Part shown: positions 24,771 through 32,403 of the stretch, in pieces | How the letters are laid out: each line of letters opens with the position of its first letter | Numbering within the stretch: the first letter of the stretch is position 1 | NCBI RefSeq assembly: GCF_000426485.1 | Contig: NZ_AUFL01000008.1 | Span: 186,001 to 250,000, forward strand | Source of the DNA: Indolivaga capnocytophagoides DSM 22835 | GTDB taxonomy: Bacteria > Bacteroidota > Bacteroidia > Bacteroidales > Dysgonomonadaceae | Direction: 5' to 3' | Length of the DNA stretch: 64,000 bases | The notes under the pieces: generated by a model | Database searches by the model: none | What the model was told of the DNA's origin: nothing | The model's input: only the letters and a program-made list of their open reading frames with translations | Position numbers and translations under genes: made by a program

Positions 24771-25844
24771 TTATTTGGACAAGGTGAAATTTTTCTTTAC
24801 CGGCATTAATGCTGTAAAAGTCCATGCGTGATGGTGATAAGGGTGTATCACTGGATTTCTTGACAGAGCAAACTCTATATACTTGTTATCGTTGTAGATA
24901 CCTCCCATTGCCAGAAATAGATTTTCAGGCCAATGTTCTCGAACCCCATTTCCAGGGTTCTTAAACCACGGCCATTCAGAGGGATGTTCCGTATAATAGA
25001 GCAGATAATCGAGTGCATTTTTGACTAATTTGCCCTTCTTTTCCGTTGTAAATAGATCTTCTCCTGTGAGGTTATAGATAACCCAATAGGAAGCCGTAAT
25101 AGGAGCCAAGGAAAAATAAGTATACCATATTCCGTTCCGTTCCCGTTTAACTTCCTCTGTCATACTGCCATCCGGAGCTATTTTATGGGTGATATCCGAT
25201 TTTATCAGCTGTATGTTGGTTTGTACCTCTTTTTTATCATTCAGAAAAGATGCGGAAAGTAGAGATCCGAAACGTCCCCAATCTGCCCAGTTGTTCACTT
25301 TGGTTCGGATGGCATTCGCCGCTTTACGGTAAACAGAGATTATCCATAAACTGAATTGTTCTTTTTCTTTAGCCTTCCATATATTTGAGTCGTACATCAA
25401 TTCCGCAGCCATCAGTAGTGCCGAACCATTGTAAGCCATAACCAATTCGCCATCATATTCAGAATATTTTTTATTGATTGAAGACCATGAGTTTAAGAAG
25501 TAACAGGCTTTTTCTCCGTACTTTCGATTACCCGATAGCCGGTAGGATAAGGCACATGCATACGCAGCGAAGGCATCACCGGAAAGAGTCGCCGAACTAG
25601 CTCTGTGTGCCTGTGCATTGAAATAAAAGCCCGGTACGGAAAAATCCTCAACTGCATGATGCGAAACATTTAGAAGAGAATCAGCCGTGTATATCAGTTG
25701 TTGATAAGTTCCGTAATATGGCTCGTTTTTCTCTTTTATCTGTGATTTCACATAACGTATTTGGGCATCAGGATGCATGGAGCTTTGGTGAGCCATACAT
25801 ACGGATGAACAGATAATTAGTATGGATAAAAATAATTTAGTCAT
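24771..25844 (-). CDS. Alginate-lyase-fold polysaccharide lyase (PF05426-like)
   Basis: 357 residues with a signal peptide (cleavage near SVCMAHQ). The alpha/alpha toroid has the alginate-lyase family landmarks. These are VPGFYFNAQAHR (about 65-76), ALSYRLSGNRKYGEKA, MAYNGSALLMAAELM, the active-site region NNWADWGRFGSLLSASFL (the family more often has NNH), and YTYFSLAPITASYW with probable catalytic Tyr residues. PF05426 proteins in Bacteroidota cleave uronic-acid-containing chains (PL5, PL38 and others, including glucuronan) by beta-elimination. With GH88 in the same operon, a lyase acting on a 4-linked uronic acid fits. The His-to-Trp difference in the NNH motif makes the exact family uncertain. 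Confidence 0.7.
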   Translation of the reverse strand: MTKLFLSILIICSSVCMAHQSSMHPDAQIRYVKSQIKEKNEPYYGTYQQLIYTADSLLNVSHHAVEDFSVPGFYFNAQAHRASSATLSGDAFAAYACALSYRLSGNRKYGEKACYFLNSWSSINKKYSEYDGELVMAYNGSALLMAAELMYDSNIWKAKEKEQFSLWIISVYRKAANAIRTKVNNWADWGRFGSLLSASFLNDKKEVQTNIQLIKSDITHKIAPDGSMTEEVKRERNGIWYTYFSLAPITASYWVIYNLTGEDLFTTEKKGKLVKNALDYLLYYTEHPSEWPWFKNPGNGVREHWPENLFLAMGGIYNDNKYIEFALSRNPVIHPYHHHAWTFTALMPVKKNFTLSK

Positions 25845-25845
25845 T

Positions 25846-27687
25846 TTATTTGATGTTTTTTAGTTTCATTACATATCCTCCGCCGGGTTGTAGCTGTATA
25901 GATACAGAGTCTCCTTTTTGAATAGTTTTTTCTTGACGAGCAAAGGTATCGGGGACATTATCTTTATCCGAAAGAATAATTGCTGAAGCTTTGTCTGTAA
26001 TAAAATCCAATGGAAATGATATATCTGCCGGTTCTTTGCCGTTCATCACTCCAACCCACCACTCACTGCCTTTTCGTTTGGCAAAGGCGACGACTTTTCC
26101 TATTTTCGAACAGGTTAGTACAATTGTTTCGTCCCATACCACAGGAATATCTCTCAGTAAATCTTCTGCAGGGTTGTCGAGATAATTGATATAGTTATCG
26201 GCAAAGTGGGTCAATGGCGAATAATAAACTACAGCCTGTGCCAACTCATGTGCCCAAGTATATCCTCTGAGCTCTTTCTTTTCGAATATAACAGGTGTGA
26301 AATCAGCAGGTCCCGCTAGAAAACGAGTAAACGGAACTATTACATCCTGATCCTGGGGCATCAATCGGTCATAACGTGTTATCTGATACTCATTGCCCCG
26401 TACACCTTCCCTAGTCATTTCGTGAGGCCATGTTCTTTGTAATCCGGTCGGTTTTGCACAACCATGAAATACACACATCAGTTGGAGTTTATATGTTTCT
26501 TCACGGGCTATTTCGTACCATTGCATAATCTCGGGAGTAGCAGGTGGAATGAAGTCTATTTTAATGCCTTTTGCACCAACTTCCTTTACTTTCGTCAGAT
26601 AAGAGCGAATGCCCTCTCTATCACGCATTTCTTCGGAATTTACCCAGACTATACTCTTTACACCAACTGAATTACCGTAATCAATTACTTCTTTCAGGCA
26701 TTGCCACTGATCTTTACCGGCTTGTTTCCAATCTCTCCATCCATCATCCACCAGATAATATTCCCAGGTAAGCCTTGCCGCTGCATCGTACCATTTTTTC
26801 TGATCGGCAAATTGAGGTGCACCTCCACTCCACCATTGCCACAATACACGTCCGGGTTTGACCCAATCGAAGTTGGTACCGTCGAGAGGAGCTTTACACA
26901 GATTGATTATCAGGTCGCTATTGACTAACTGAGTTAGATTATCTGCCAGAATAACACATCTCCATGGGGAGATAATTGTATCTCCCGAGTTTTTCCATCC
27001 TTGAGGGTTAGTGGTAAAATTTGCTTTTATACCTTTACCTTGTTTTATCCAGCTCATATCGGGAAAGTTCAGGCATTCGGCTTCACTGAATGCCTGATAG
27101 CCATTGTCTGTTTTGACAGTTATCGGAGCAACAATCGCTTGTCCTTCGGGTAATTCACTGAATTTAGATACCTTGTGCAATTCTTCATTGCTGTCTGCGT
27201 AATCAGCCCAAAAACATAACGTGGAATCCTGTATATTAAAAGTCGTATTATCATTGTTGATCATTTTGTCTTTTGCACCAGGTATAATGTATCTGATTGC
27301 AACACCATCGTCATAAACTCTTACAAGAATCTGATAGCTTATTTTGCTATTGTTTAACGGTATAGTAATTTCTTTACAATGATTTAGGGCTTTATTGTGG
27401 TTGCCATAGACAGGATAGCTTTCATTGATTGTTTTCTCTAGTACCTTTCCGTTGATTGCTGCACCTTTACCAATGTCTGTATTATCGACTGTCAGACCTA
27501 ATAAGCAATCGGATAACGAAATATCTCCGTTTTTAGAAATATTCATTCTCAATTGATTATCTGTAAGATCTATCGTAACTGATACCTTATCGTTCGGGCT
27601 TTTGACTGAAATCTTATCTTCACCGCAGGATGCCATTGTAGATAAGAATGTTATGATAAAGATAAAGAAAATATAGTTTGTCTTCAT
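25846..27687 (-). CDS. GH97 family alpha-glycosidase, retaining subgroup
   Basis: 613 residues; lipoprotein signal ending MASC with Cys21. An N-terminal beta-sandwich (about 25-285), a catalytic (beta/alpha)8 barrel (about 286-520) and a C-terminal beta domain are all present. The Asp in IKIDFI (Asp378) is at the nucleophile position of the retaining GH97 alpha-galactosidase. TREGVRGNEY supplies Glu427 and Glu433, matching the paired calcium/acid glutamates of the family; the 55-residue spacing of Asp378 and Glu433 supports the retaining type. Expected activity is alpha-galactosidase or a related alpha-glycosidase. One base separates it from the lyase stop, so the two are co-translated. Confidence 0.9.
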   Translation of the reverse strand: MKTNYIFFIFIITFLSTMASCGEDKISVKSPNDKVSVTIDLTDNQLRMNISKNGDISLSDCLLGLTVDNTDIGKGAAINGKVLEKTINESYPVYGNHNKALNHCKEITIPLNNSKISYQILVRVYDDGVAIRYIIPGAKDKMINNDNTTFNIQDSTLCFWADYADSNEELHKVSKFSELPEGQAIVAPITVKTDNGYQAFSEAECLNFPDMSWIKQGKGIKANFTTNPQGWKNSGDTIISPWRCVILADNLTQLVNSDLIINLCKAPLDGTNFDWVKPGRVLWQWWSGGAPQFADQKKWYDAAARLTWEYYLVDDGWRDWKQAGKDQWQCLKEVIDYGNSVGVKSIVWVNSEEMRDREGIRSYLTKVKEVGAKGIKIDFIPPATPEIMQWYEIAREETYKLQLMCVFHGCAKPTGLQRTWPHEMTREGVRGNEYQITRYDRLMPQDQDVIVPFTRFLAGPADFTPVIFEKKELRGYTWAHELAQAVVYYSPLTHFADNYINYLDNPAEDLLRDIPVVWDETIVLTCSKIGKVVAFAKRKGSEWWVGVMNGKEPADISFPLDFITDKASAIILSDKDNVPDTFARQEKTIQKGDSVSIQLQPGGGYVMKLKNIK

Positions 27688-27689
27688 AT

Positions 27690-27783
27690 AGTAAATAATA
27701 GAAAATATTTAATAATACATTTTCAACTTATAATAAGTTCAGTTTGTTATGTTAGCCAAAGCTATAAAAAGGTATGAGATCTA
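27690..27783 (+). repeat. Composite intergenic repeat, type A copy 3
   Basis: TAAATAATAGAAAATATTTAA, TTTTCAACTTATAATAAG, TCAGTTTGTTATGTTAGCC and AAAGCTATAAAAAGG align with 893-981 and 18121-18213. The end palindrome is decayed (AGGTATGAGATCT, 27770-27782). It is in plus orientation although the flanking genes are on the minus strand, so orientation does not follow transcription. Confidence 0.7.
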
Positions 27784-27802
27784 GGTTAATTGTAAACTCA
27801 AG

Positions 27803-27816
27803 AGGTTTTGAAACCT
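27803..27816. repeat. Palindrome AGGTTTTGAAACCT at the GH29 stop
   Basis: Arms AGGTTT and AAACCT around TG. Compared with AGGTCT/AGACCT, a C-G pair has become T-A in both arms. It abuts and overlaps by one base the stop codon of the GH29 gene. Confidence 0.6.
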
Positions 27817-29201
27817 TATTTTGCTCCTCCTGTAACTTTAAATACCCATGCATAACTGCTTAAGTTATCCGCAGGAGAAACCTCCGGCAGATGAATTGTT
27901 ATACTGTTTTTAGAGACAGTATAGTTAATTTTTCGATTGAATCCTAACATGTTCACAGCATCAGTTTTAGATACACCTTCTATTTTTATTGGTTGATTTT
28001 GCCAGCGGGTGATGATGACATATAAATCATCGCCTTTGGCAGTAAAGAATATGGTTTGTTCTTTCTTTTTTTCTTTAGCTGTATATTTCCAAGCATGGGT
28101 TCCGTAGATTGCATCGCCGTTTACCGAAAGCCAGTCCCCTATATCTTTTAATCGTTGCTGCATAATAACCGGAATTCGTCCATCGGCAGTAGGACCTACA
28201 TTTAGCAGCAAGTTGCCTCCCATCGAAACTTTATCGATAAGAATCCGTATCAGGGATTCGGATGTTTCATAGTTTTCGAGATTCTCATTCCGATTGTAAC
28301 CGAAAGATCCTCCTATGCCCCGGCATTCTTCCCACGGATGTCCTGGTTTTACTCTATCGGCTGCCAGATCCCCCACCAAATCATACTCTGTAGTGTAGAT
28401 CCCTCCGTGTTTTCCACGTGTTTCTTTGCCCCATCTGTCATTTACGACTACCGTATTTTTTACAGGTGATTCGTTATATAACCATGCCAGAAAGTCGGTA
28501 CTTTTCCATTGATCGCTGGTTAATTCCCATTCTCCGTCAGTCCATACTATATCAGGCTGATAACGGTTAACCAAATCTTTCATCTGGGGAATCATATGAT
28601 CGGATACATATTTTGGCAGGTCTTTTTTATATAACGGGTTATACCATTCGTACAGCGAATAATAAAAACCCATGTGCATTCCTGATTGTTTTATCGCCTC
28701 TGATAAGTCTCCGGCTAAGTCGCGATGAGGTCCCACTTCTTCCGAATTCCAATTCCATGCTTGTTCCGAAGGCCATAAGGCAAAGCCATCGTGATGTTTT
28801 GAGGTCAGCACAATATACTTTGCTCCTGATTGTTTAAATATTTCAGCCCACTTTGCAGGATCGAACATTTCAGCTTTAAACCCGCTTACAAAATCAGTAT
28901 AGCCTATTTTTTCTCCGTACATTTTATTGTGGAAGTCTGTAAATGCAGGAAAAGGTTTATCACTTGGGTTTTGTCTGGCCCAATACCATTCAGAATATTT
29001 TTCATATACAGGTCCATTTGTAGGAGCCCATGCCGGAACGGAGTACAATCCCCAATGGATAAATATTCCGAATTTAGCTTCCGAGAACCATTCTGGAATA
29101 GGCCGGCTGTCAATCGATTCCCAGGTCGATTTGTATTCCTGAGCATACGAATAGTGTAAGCCCAATGATAAAATAAAAGAGATAAATAATGTTTTTTTCA
29201 T
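27816..29201 (-). CDS. GH29 alpha-L-fucosidase
   Basis: 461 residues with a signal peptide ending HYSYAQ (about residue 21). The (beta/alpha)8 catalytic domain shows FGIFIHWGLYSVPAWAP (44-60), SKHHDGFALWPS (134-145) and the nucleophile Asp222 in PDIVWTDGEWE. A C-terminal beta-sandwich (about 370-461) follows. The enzyme hydrolyses terminal alpha-L-fucose with retention, releasing the sugar that the adjacent FucP and FucI/K/A system would use. The downstream motif GGNLLLNVGPTADG is also strongly conserved in GH29. The acid/base is less conserved in this family and I do not assign it. Confidence 0.95.
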   Translation of the reverse strand: MKKTLFISFILSLGLHYSYAQEYKSTWESIDSRPIPEWFSEAKFGIFIHWGLYSVPAWAPTNGPVYEKYSEWYWARQNPSDKPFPAFTDFHNKMYGEKIGYTDFVSGFKAEMFDPAKWAEIFKQSGAKYIVLTSKHHDGFALWPSEQAWNWNSEEVGPHRDLAGDLSEAIKQSGMHMGFYYSLYEWYNPLYKKDLPKYVSDHMIPQMKDLVNRYQPDIVWTDGEWELTSDQWKSTDFLAWLYNESPVKNTVVVNDRWGKETRGKHGGIYTTEYDLVGDLAADRVKPGHPWEECRGIGGSFGYNRNENLENYETSESLIRILIDKVSMGGNLLLNVGPTADGRIPVIMQQRLKDIGDWLSVNGDAIYGTHAWKYTAKEKKKEQTIFFTAKGDDLYVIITRWQNQPIKIEGVSKTDAVNMLGFNRKINYTVSKNSITIHLPEVSPADNLSSYAWVFKVTGGAK

Positions 29202-29205
29202 AAGT

Positions 29206-29273
29206 GACAGAAAGTATTTAATGACGTAAATAGTAAACTCGTTTATTGATTAATAAAAAGGGTCTAAGACCTT
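29206..29273 (+). repeat. Composite intergenic repeat, type B copy
   Basis: GACAGAAAGTATTTAATGACG, TAGTAAACTCGTTTATTGATT and the imperfect palindrome AAGGGTCTAAGACCTT (29258-29273). A shorter relative of 23741-23851 in the same plus orientation, between two minus-strand genes. Confidence 0.6.
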
Positions 29274-29303
29274 AAGTTGAGATTTAGGCGACTAAAATTG
29301 ATA

Positions 29304-30578
29304 TTATTTATAAGAGCCGTCAATTAAAATTTTGCCGGCATACCAATTGTATTCTTTGTATTGTTGAGGGCCTTTCATTGTACGATTTAATCTAGAGAGT
29401 ATGGATACTTTATCAAATTGGTCGGATAATACACGGATGGATACCTTGTGTTCTGTATCTTTCAGTTGATCTATCACGAAATAGTGCTTTCTCCAATAGG
29501 TACAGTATGGGTCGAAGCGCATAATTGTATCTGTTACATTACCGTCCACTGTAACTTCTATACTTCCCGATCCCGGACCTATAATATCGAATATACCGAA
29601 CGACCTTCCTTTAAATCTGAAATTCAATTTACTATCAGGTTCTGCCTGCCCGATTGTTTGTACGTATTTGGTAAATTCAGAAAAGAGAGAATTGTCTTTA
29701 ATTGACAGCATCTTCCATTCTTTTGATAGGTTTACTTCAGAAATGTCTATCATCTGTGTATTGACAAAGCAATTTGGATCTATTGGCTGAGGTAGTATCT
29801 GTCTTGCATTTTTTTGAGTAGAATTCTGCATAATCCTCTTAAATGAACGGGTAAGCACATCTAGATAAATTTTCTGACCTGTATTAGGGAAAGGATGTAC
29901 TCCATCGGGACTAAAGACCATAATACCGTTATCTTCTTCTGATTTGCCTGTAAATATGAGCTGTTTATTTTCAACCCGGCGGCATATTTCGTATCCATAA
30001 TTGATAGAGGGAATAGAGTATTTTGTGGCAACCTTTTCCATAATCTGTATAGATTGCGGAAGTTTTCCTACCGTTTCTTCTAGCATATATCCATCCATAA
30101 TTGTATAAATGAAGCAGATATCTGCTGAGGGATTGTCTAACCATATCTGCCGGACAATTCCTTCCATAGAGCGGGTTATTCGTTCTGGAGCAACACCATT
30201 ATCATTTACCCCGAATTCGACAAACACAAGATCGGGCTTGAATTTCAGCACATGATCTTGCAGCCTGAATGCTCCAAAGTCAGATCCTGTGCCTCCTATT
30301 GCAGCATTTATTTCAATAAACTTAACTTTCGGGAATGATTGTCTGAACCATTCGAGTGAGTACCTCCTCCATCCGTTTTGTTCCGTAATGCTCCCTCCTA
30401 AGTATGCAACCCTGATAGAATCTTTTTTATTTACTTTTTCCGTAAAATTGGATAATCCGTTCCTGATCTGTAATTCTTTCGATGTAAAATCATTGTTCTG
30501 AGTAGTCTGTCCTTTTACTAAAAAGGACAGACCGGATAATACAAAACAGATAATAAAACAACTTATTGTATTTTTCAT
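29304..30578 (-). CDS. Secreted SGNH hydrolase with C-terminal beta domain (esterase candidate)
   Basis: 424 residues with a signal peptide ending VKGQ (about residue 24). SGNH landmarks are block I AYLGGSITEQNGW with Ser63 (GGS instead of GDS), block III EFGVNDNG (Asn125) and the closing DGVHP with Asp225 and His228. Residues about 300-424 form a beta-rich domain with no recognised name. The layout resembles two-domain SGNH proteins found in many Bacteroidota PULs, several of which are carbohydrate acetyl- or methylesterases. Together with the alpha/beta esterase and the other SGNH lipoprotein it suggests a heavily esterified substrate. Confidence 0.8.
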   Translation of the reverse strand: MKNTISCFIICFVLSGLSFLVKGQTTQNNDFTSKELQIRNGLSNFTEKVNKKDSIRVAYLGGSITEQNGWRRYSLEWFRQSFPKVKFIEINAAIGGTGSDFGAFRLQDHVLKFKPDLVFVEFGVNDNGVAPERITRSMEGIVRQIWLDNPSADICFIYTIMDGYMLEETVGKLPQSIQIMEKVATKYSIPSINYGYEICRRVENKQLIFTGKSEEDNGIMVFSPDGVHPFPNTGQKIYLDVLTRSFKRIMQNSTQKNARQILPQPIDPNCFVNTQMIDISEVNLSKEWKMLSIKDNSLFSEFTKYVQTIGQAEPDSKLNFRFKGRSFGIFDIIGPGSGSIEVTVDGNVTDTIMRFDPYCTYWRKHYFVIDQLKDTEHKVSIRVLSDQFDKVSILSRLNRTMKGPQQYKEYNWYAGKILIDGSYK

Positions 30579-30599
30579 TTCGACAAATATTACTTAAAA

Positions 30600-32381
30600 T
30601 CAATATAATTTGAACTTACCTTGCATATCCAGATTGACGGGAGAAGTTCCTTGCATTTTAATCTCTCCCATCAGAGCTTTGATTAGCGCATTATGCATAA
30701 CGGCAGTATTAGAATAGGCGTTGATACATGTATTTACCCGCTCGAAATACTCATTGATAGAGTAGGGGCTGCCTAATGAAATAACAATAAGTTTTTCTTT
30801 TGGCATTGCATTTATTCCCCAGACAGTTTGAGCTTCATCGTCCCAAAATTCGAGAGGTCCGAATGGTGCATGCATATGCCGGTCTACTAAAAACAGTATG
30901 CGGTCGTATTGGGTGGTTGCAGTTTCTGTCCATCCTTGGGTTTCGTATAGAATATTATGCTGAAAGTCTACTTCAAAACCTTTTTGTCGGAGCAGGTCGC
31001 TGAACGACTTTATTCTGGTCAGAGAAGCGTCTCCTCCTTTTCTGCTGATGGGAGTTACGCCAACCACCAGAATCTTTTTATCTTTATCCTTCTTAAGGGG
31101 CAGTGCGTTGTTTCGGTCATGTATAAGTGTTATTGCTTTTTCGCAGATCTGTTCCGAAACAGAAAGTGCATTTGTCTTTTCTTCGGGAGTCATGGGTACT
31201 ATCAACTGATGATTTCTATCCATCAATCCAAGGCTTTTTTTGAAATTCCATGCTCTGCTGACAGCATCATTGAGCCTTTCAACAGGTATCTCTTTTCTTA
31301 GTATTCGTGCTTCCAGAGTATCCATAAACTCATACGATGGCCACAACAGGATATCCACTCCAGCCAGAAAACTTTGTATTTCTCCTTCCAGCTGATTATC
31401 ATACCAACCCCGAAAACCACCCATCACCATTGCATCCGACACTACTACACCTTTGAAACCCATTTCGCCTTTCAGCAGGTTTGTCAACAACTCTTTTGAT
31501 AAGGTTGCAGGTAAGTATTGCCCGTTTTTCTTTTCTTTTTGATAACCGGGCAGAGTGATGTGTCCCGGCATGATTGATTTGACACCGTTGTCGATCAGGG
31601 CTTTGAATACTTTTCCATGTTGTCTTTTCCAGACATCATATGGTAAAAAATTACATGTAGTCAATAAATGCTGATCCCGAAAATCTACGCCATCACCTGG
31701 AAAGTGTTTTATTGTAGCAGCTACGCTGTTATCTTGCAGCCCTTTTATTTGCTGGGTCAGCAGTCTTATTGCTTTATCCGGATCATCAGAAATACTGCGT
31801 GTATTGGTGACGGGGTTGAACGGGTTTATATTCAGGTCGGCAACGGGATGCAATACCCACTGTACTCCTACCGAACGGCTTTCTTGTGCTACGGTTTTTC
31901 CGTATTGATATGCCAGTTTCGTAGAATTGGCTGCACCTAATGCCATTTCGTTTGGAAATGAAGTCATTCCGGGTAAAGTAACGCCGCTTTCGTAATCTTC
32001 CTGAAAGATTAAAGGTAATTTGCTGGCTTGCTGATATTCCGCACATGTCTTTCGAATATGATCCAGATATTGGTCACGTTGTACACTATCCCATAATTTC
32101 CATCCCATAAAGAAACCTGTAACCGGATATTTTTCGAAAAAACCGGATAATGAACCGTCTCCGAGTTGCAGTTCTTTTTTTCTGTCGGGAAGCATCAACA
32201 TGAGCTGTCCGATCTTTTCACGTAAAGAGAGTGATTTCCATGTTGTGTCGGATAATGACAGTACACTCTTTGTTCCGACTTCGTTGGGAGAAGGAGAGTC
32301 TTCTTTTACGGATTGCCTGTTACAGGCGCATACGAATGTTGAGGCAAGTATAATGCAGATAATATATGATATGTGTTTCAT
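30600..32381 (-). CDS. GH3 family glycoside hydrolase, NagZ-like catalytic domain, lipoprotein
   Basis: 593 residues; lipobox FVCAC with Cys20. The (beta/alpha)8 domain shows the GH3 motif IKHFPGDGVDFRDQH (224-238), in which the Asp-His pair (DQH) matches the acid/base dyad of NagZ-type enzymes. The nucleophile is Asp316 in GVVVSDAMVMGGF. A second alpha/beta domain (about 430-593) follows. GH3 members with the Asp-His dyad are usually beta-N-acetylhexosaminidases, but some act on other beta-linked sugars, so substrate is open (beta-HexNAc, beta-glucose or beta-glucuronide). The lipid anchor suggests a membrane-bound, periplasm- or surface-facing enzyme. Confidence 0.88.
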   Translation of the reverse strand: MKHISYIICIILASTFVCACNRQSVKEDSPSPNEVGTKSVLSLSDTTWKSLSLREKIGQLMLMLPDRKKELQLGDGSLSGFFEKYPVTGFFMGWKLWDSVQRDQYLDHIRKTCAEYQQASKLPLIFQEDYESGVTLPGMTSFPNEMALGAANSTKLAYQYGKTVAQESRSVGVQWVLHPVADLNINPFNPVTNTRSISDDPDKAIRLLTQQIKGLQDNSVAATIKHFPGDGVDFRDQHLLTTCNFLPYDVWKRQHGKVFKALIDNGVKSIMPGHITLPGYQKEKKNGQYLPATLSKELLTNLLKGEMGFKGVVVSDAMVMGGFRGWYDNQLEGEIQSFLAGVDILLWPSYEFMDTLEARILRKEIPVERLNDAVSRAWNFKKSLGLMDRNHQLIVPMTPEEKTNALSVSEQICEKAITLIHDRNNALPLKKDKDKKILVVGVTPISRKGGDASLTRIKSFSDLLRQKGFEVDFQHNILYETQGWTETATTQYDRILFLVDRHMHAPFGPLEFWDDEAQTVWGINAMPKEKLIVISLGSPYSINEYFERVNTCINAYSNTAVMHNALIKALMGEIKMQGTSPVNLDMQGKFKLY

Positions 32382-32403
32382 GTTAATTTGATAGGAGTAA
32401 GGG

